A stretch of DNA of 25,396 nt from DAONJL01 sp035405645 [NCBI: bacterium] (GTDB lineage: Bacteria; JAGOBX01; DAONJL01), in assembly GCA_035405645.1 (NCBI GenBank), contig DAONJL010000036.1, forward strand, positions 1 to 25,396, given 5' to 3'. Positions 25,280 through 25,396 of this stretch are shown here, in pieces (positions within the stretch are counted from its first letter, which is position 1; each line of letters starts with the position of its first letter). The notes below the pieces were generated by a model, which saw only the letters and a program-made list of their open reading frames with translations, did no database searches and was not told the origin of the DNA. The translations under genes were made by a program, and so were the position numbers.

Positions 25280-25396
25280 ATGATTTACAAAAGTGATATT
25301 CATAAAGTATTACGAGTAGAAAATGCAGAAGAATTCCCAGGAGTATTTATAATTGATAATATAAATGCGTGTAATTTAAAATGTTCAATTTGTGAC
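25280..25396 (+). CDS. Radical SAM protein, N-terminal fragment (runs off the window)
   Basis: The first 39 codons of a gene cut by the window edge. Residues C31, C35 and C38 form the CxxxCxxC motif (ACNLKCSIC) that binds the 4Fe-4S cluster used to cleave S-adenosylmethionine. The preceding FIIDNIN segment fits the first strand of the radical SAM barrel in SPASM/MoaA-like members. The specific reaction cannot be told from this fragment. There is no Shine-Dalgarno sequence; a perfect promoter ends 8 nt before the ATG. Confidence 0.8.
   Translation, partial: MIYKSDIHKVLRVENAEEFPGVFIIDNINACNLKCSICD

Overview
The window is strongly AT-rich double-stranded bacterial DNA. It is densely coded, with A/T-heavy codon use and TTG/GTG starts as well as ATG. 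It suggests an anaerobic (or at least ferredoxin-using), diderm, low-GC bacterium. The evidence is an OmpA-type outer-membrane/peptidoglycan protein, 2-oxoacid:ferredoxin oxidoreductase subunits, and an F-type ATP synthase whose small c subunit carries a Na+-type ligand set. I cannot assign a phylum from sequence alone; an uncultured low-GC diderm lineage fits best.

Layout. (1) 1-422: a dispersed 16-bp repeat copy and a small coiled-coil protein gene. (2) 454-8730, all on the minus strand, transcribed right to left from a promoter at about 8740-8768: nitrilase-family hydrolase, orphan malonate decarboxylase alpha subunit (mdcA), gamma and delta subunits of a 2-oxoacid:ferredoxin oxidoreductase, ricT (PSP1), a TGS-domain nucleoside kinase, a UPF0173-like metallo-hydrolase, panB and the diadenylate cyclase cdaA. 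(3) 8731-9085: a very AT-rich divergent promoter region. (4) 9086-16442, plus strand: a complete F-type ATP synthase operon, atpI-a-c1-c2-b-delta-alpha-gamma-beta-epsilon, closed by a hairpin terminator at 16465-16514. (5) 16516-19253: a Gfo/Idh/MocA oxidoreductase (minus) divergent from a 14-helix-type MFS transporter (plus). (6) 19525-20850: a minus-strand OmpA-family protein with a long Lys/Glu-rich linker. (7) 20947-20962: an inverted copy of the 16-bp repeat. (8) 21101-25234: a signalling operon (REC-PAS-kinase-REC hybrid, stand-alone receiver, GAF-GAF-kinase). (9) 25280-end: the start of a radical SAM protein. No tRNA, rRNA, CRISPR array or insertion sequence was seen.

The most distinctive content is the ATP synthase rotor. 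It is encoded by two different c genes. One is a double-hairpin c1 whose second hairpin has Gln in place of the ion-binding Glu. The other is a single-hairpin c2 with two carboxylates (E38 and E71) in a Na+-type site. c1 has no visible Shine-Dalgarno sequence while c2 has a near-perfect one, which predicts an uneven c1:c2 ratio. Epsilon lacks the C-terminal helical domain.

A second pattern is that four operon-leading genes (8730 minus; 9086, 21101 and 25280 plus) have consensus-like -35/-10 boxes ending only 8-10 nt before the start codon. This implies leaderless or nearly leaderless mRNAs, while most operon-internal genes carry Shine-Dalgarno sites. The minus-strand cluster also holds orphan parts of two multi-subunit enzymes (MdcA without its partners, and the gamma/delta subunits without alpha/beta).
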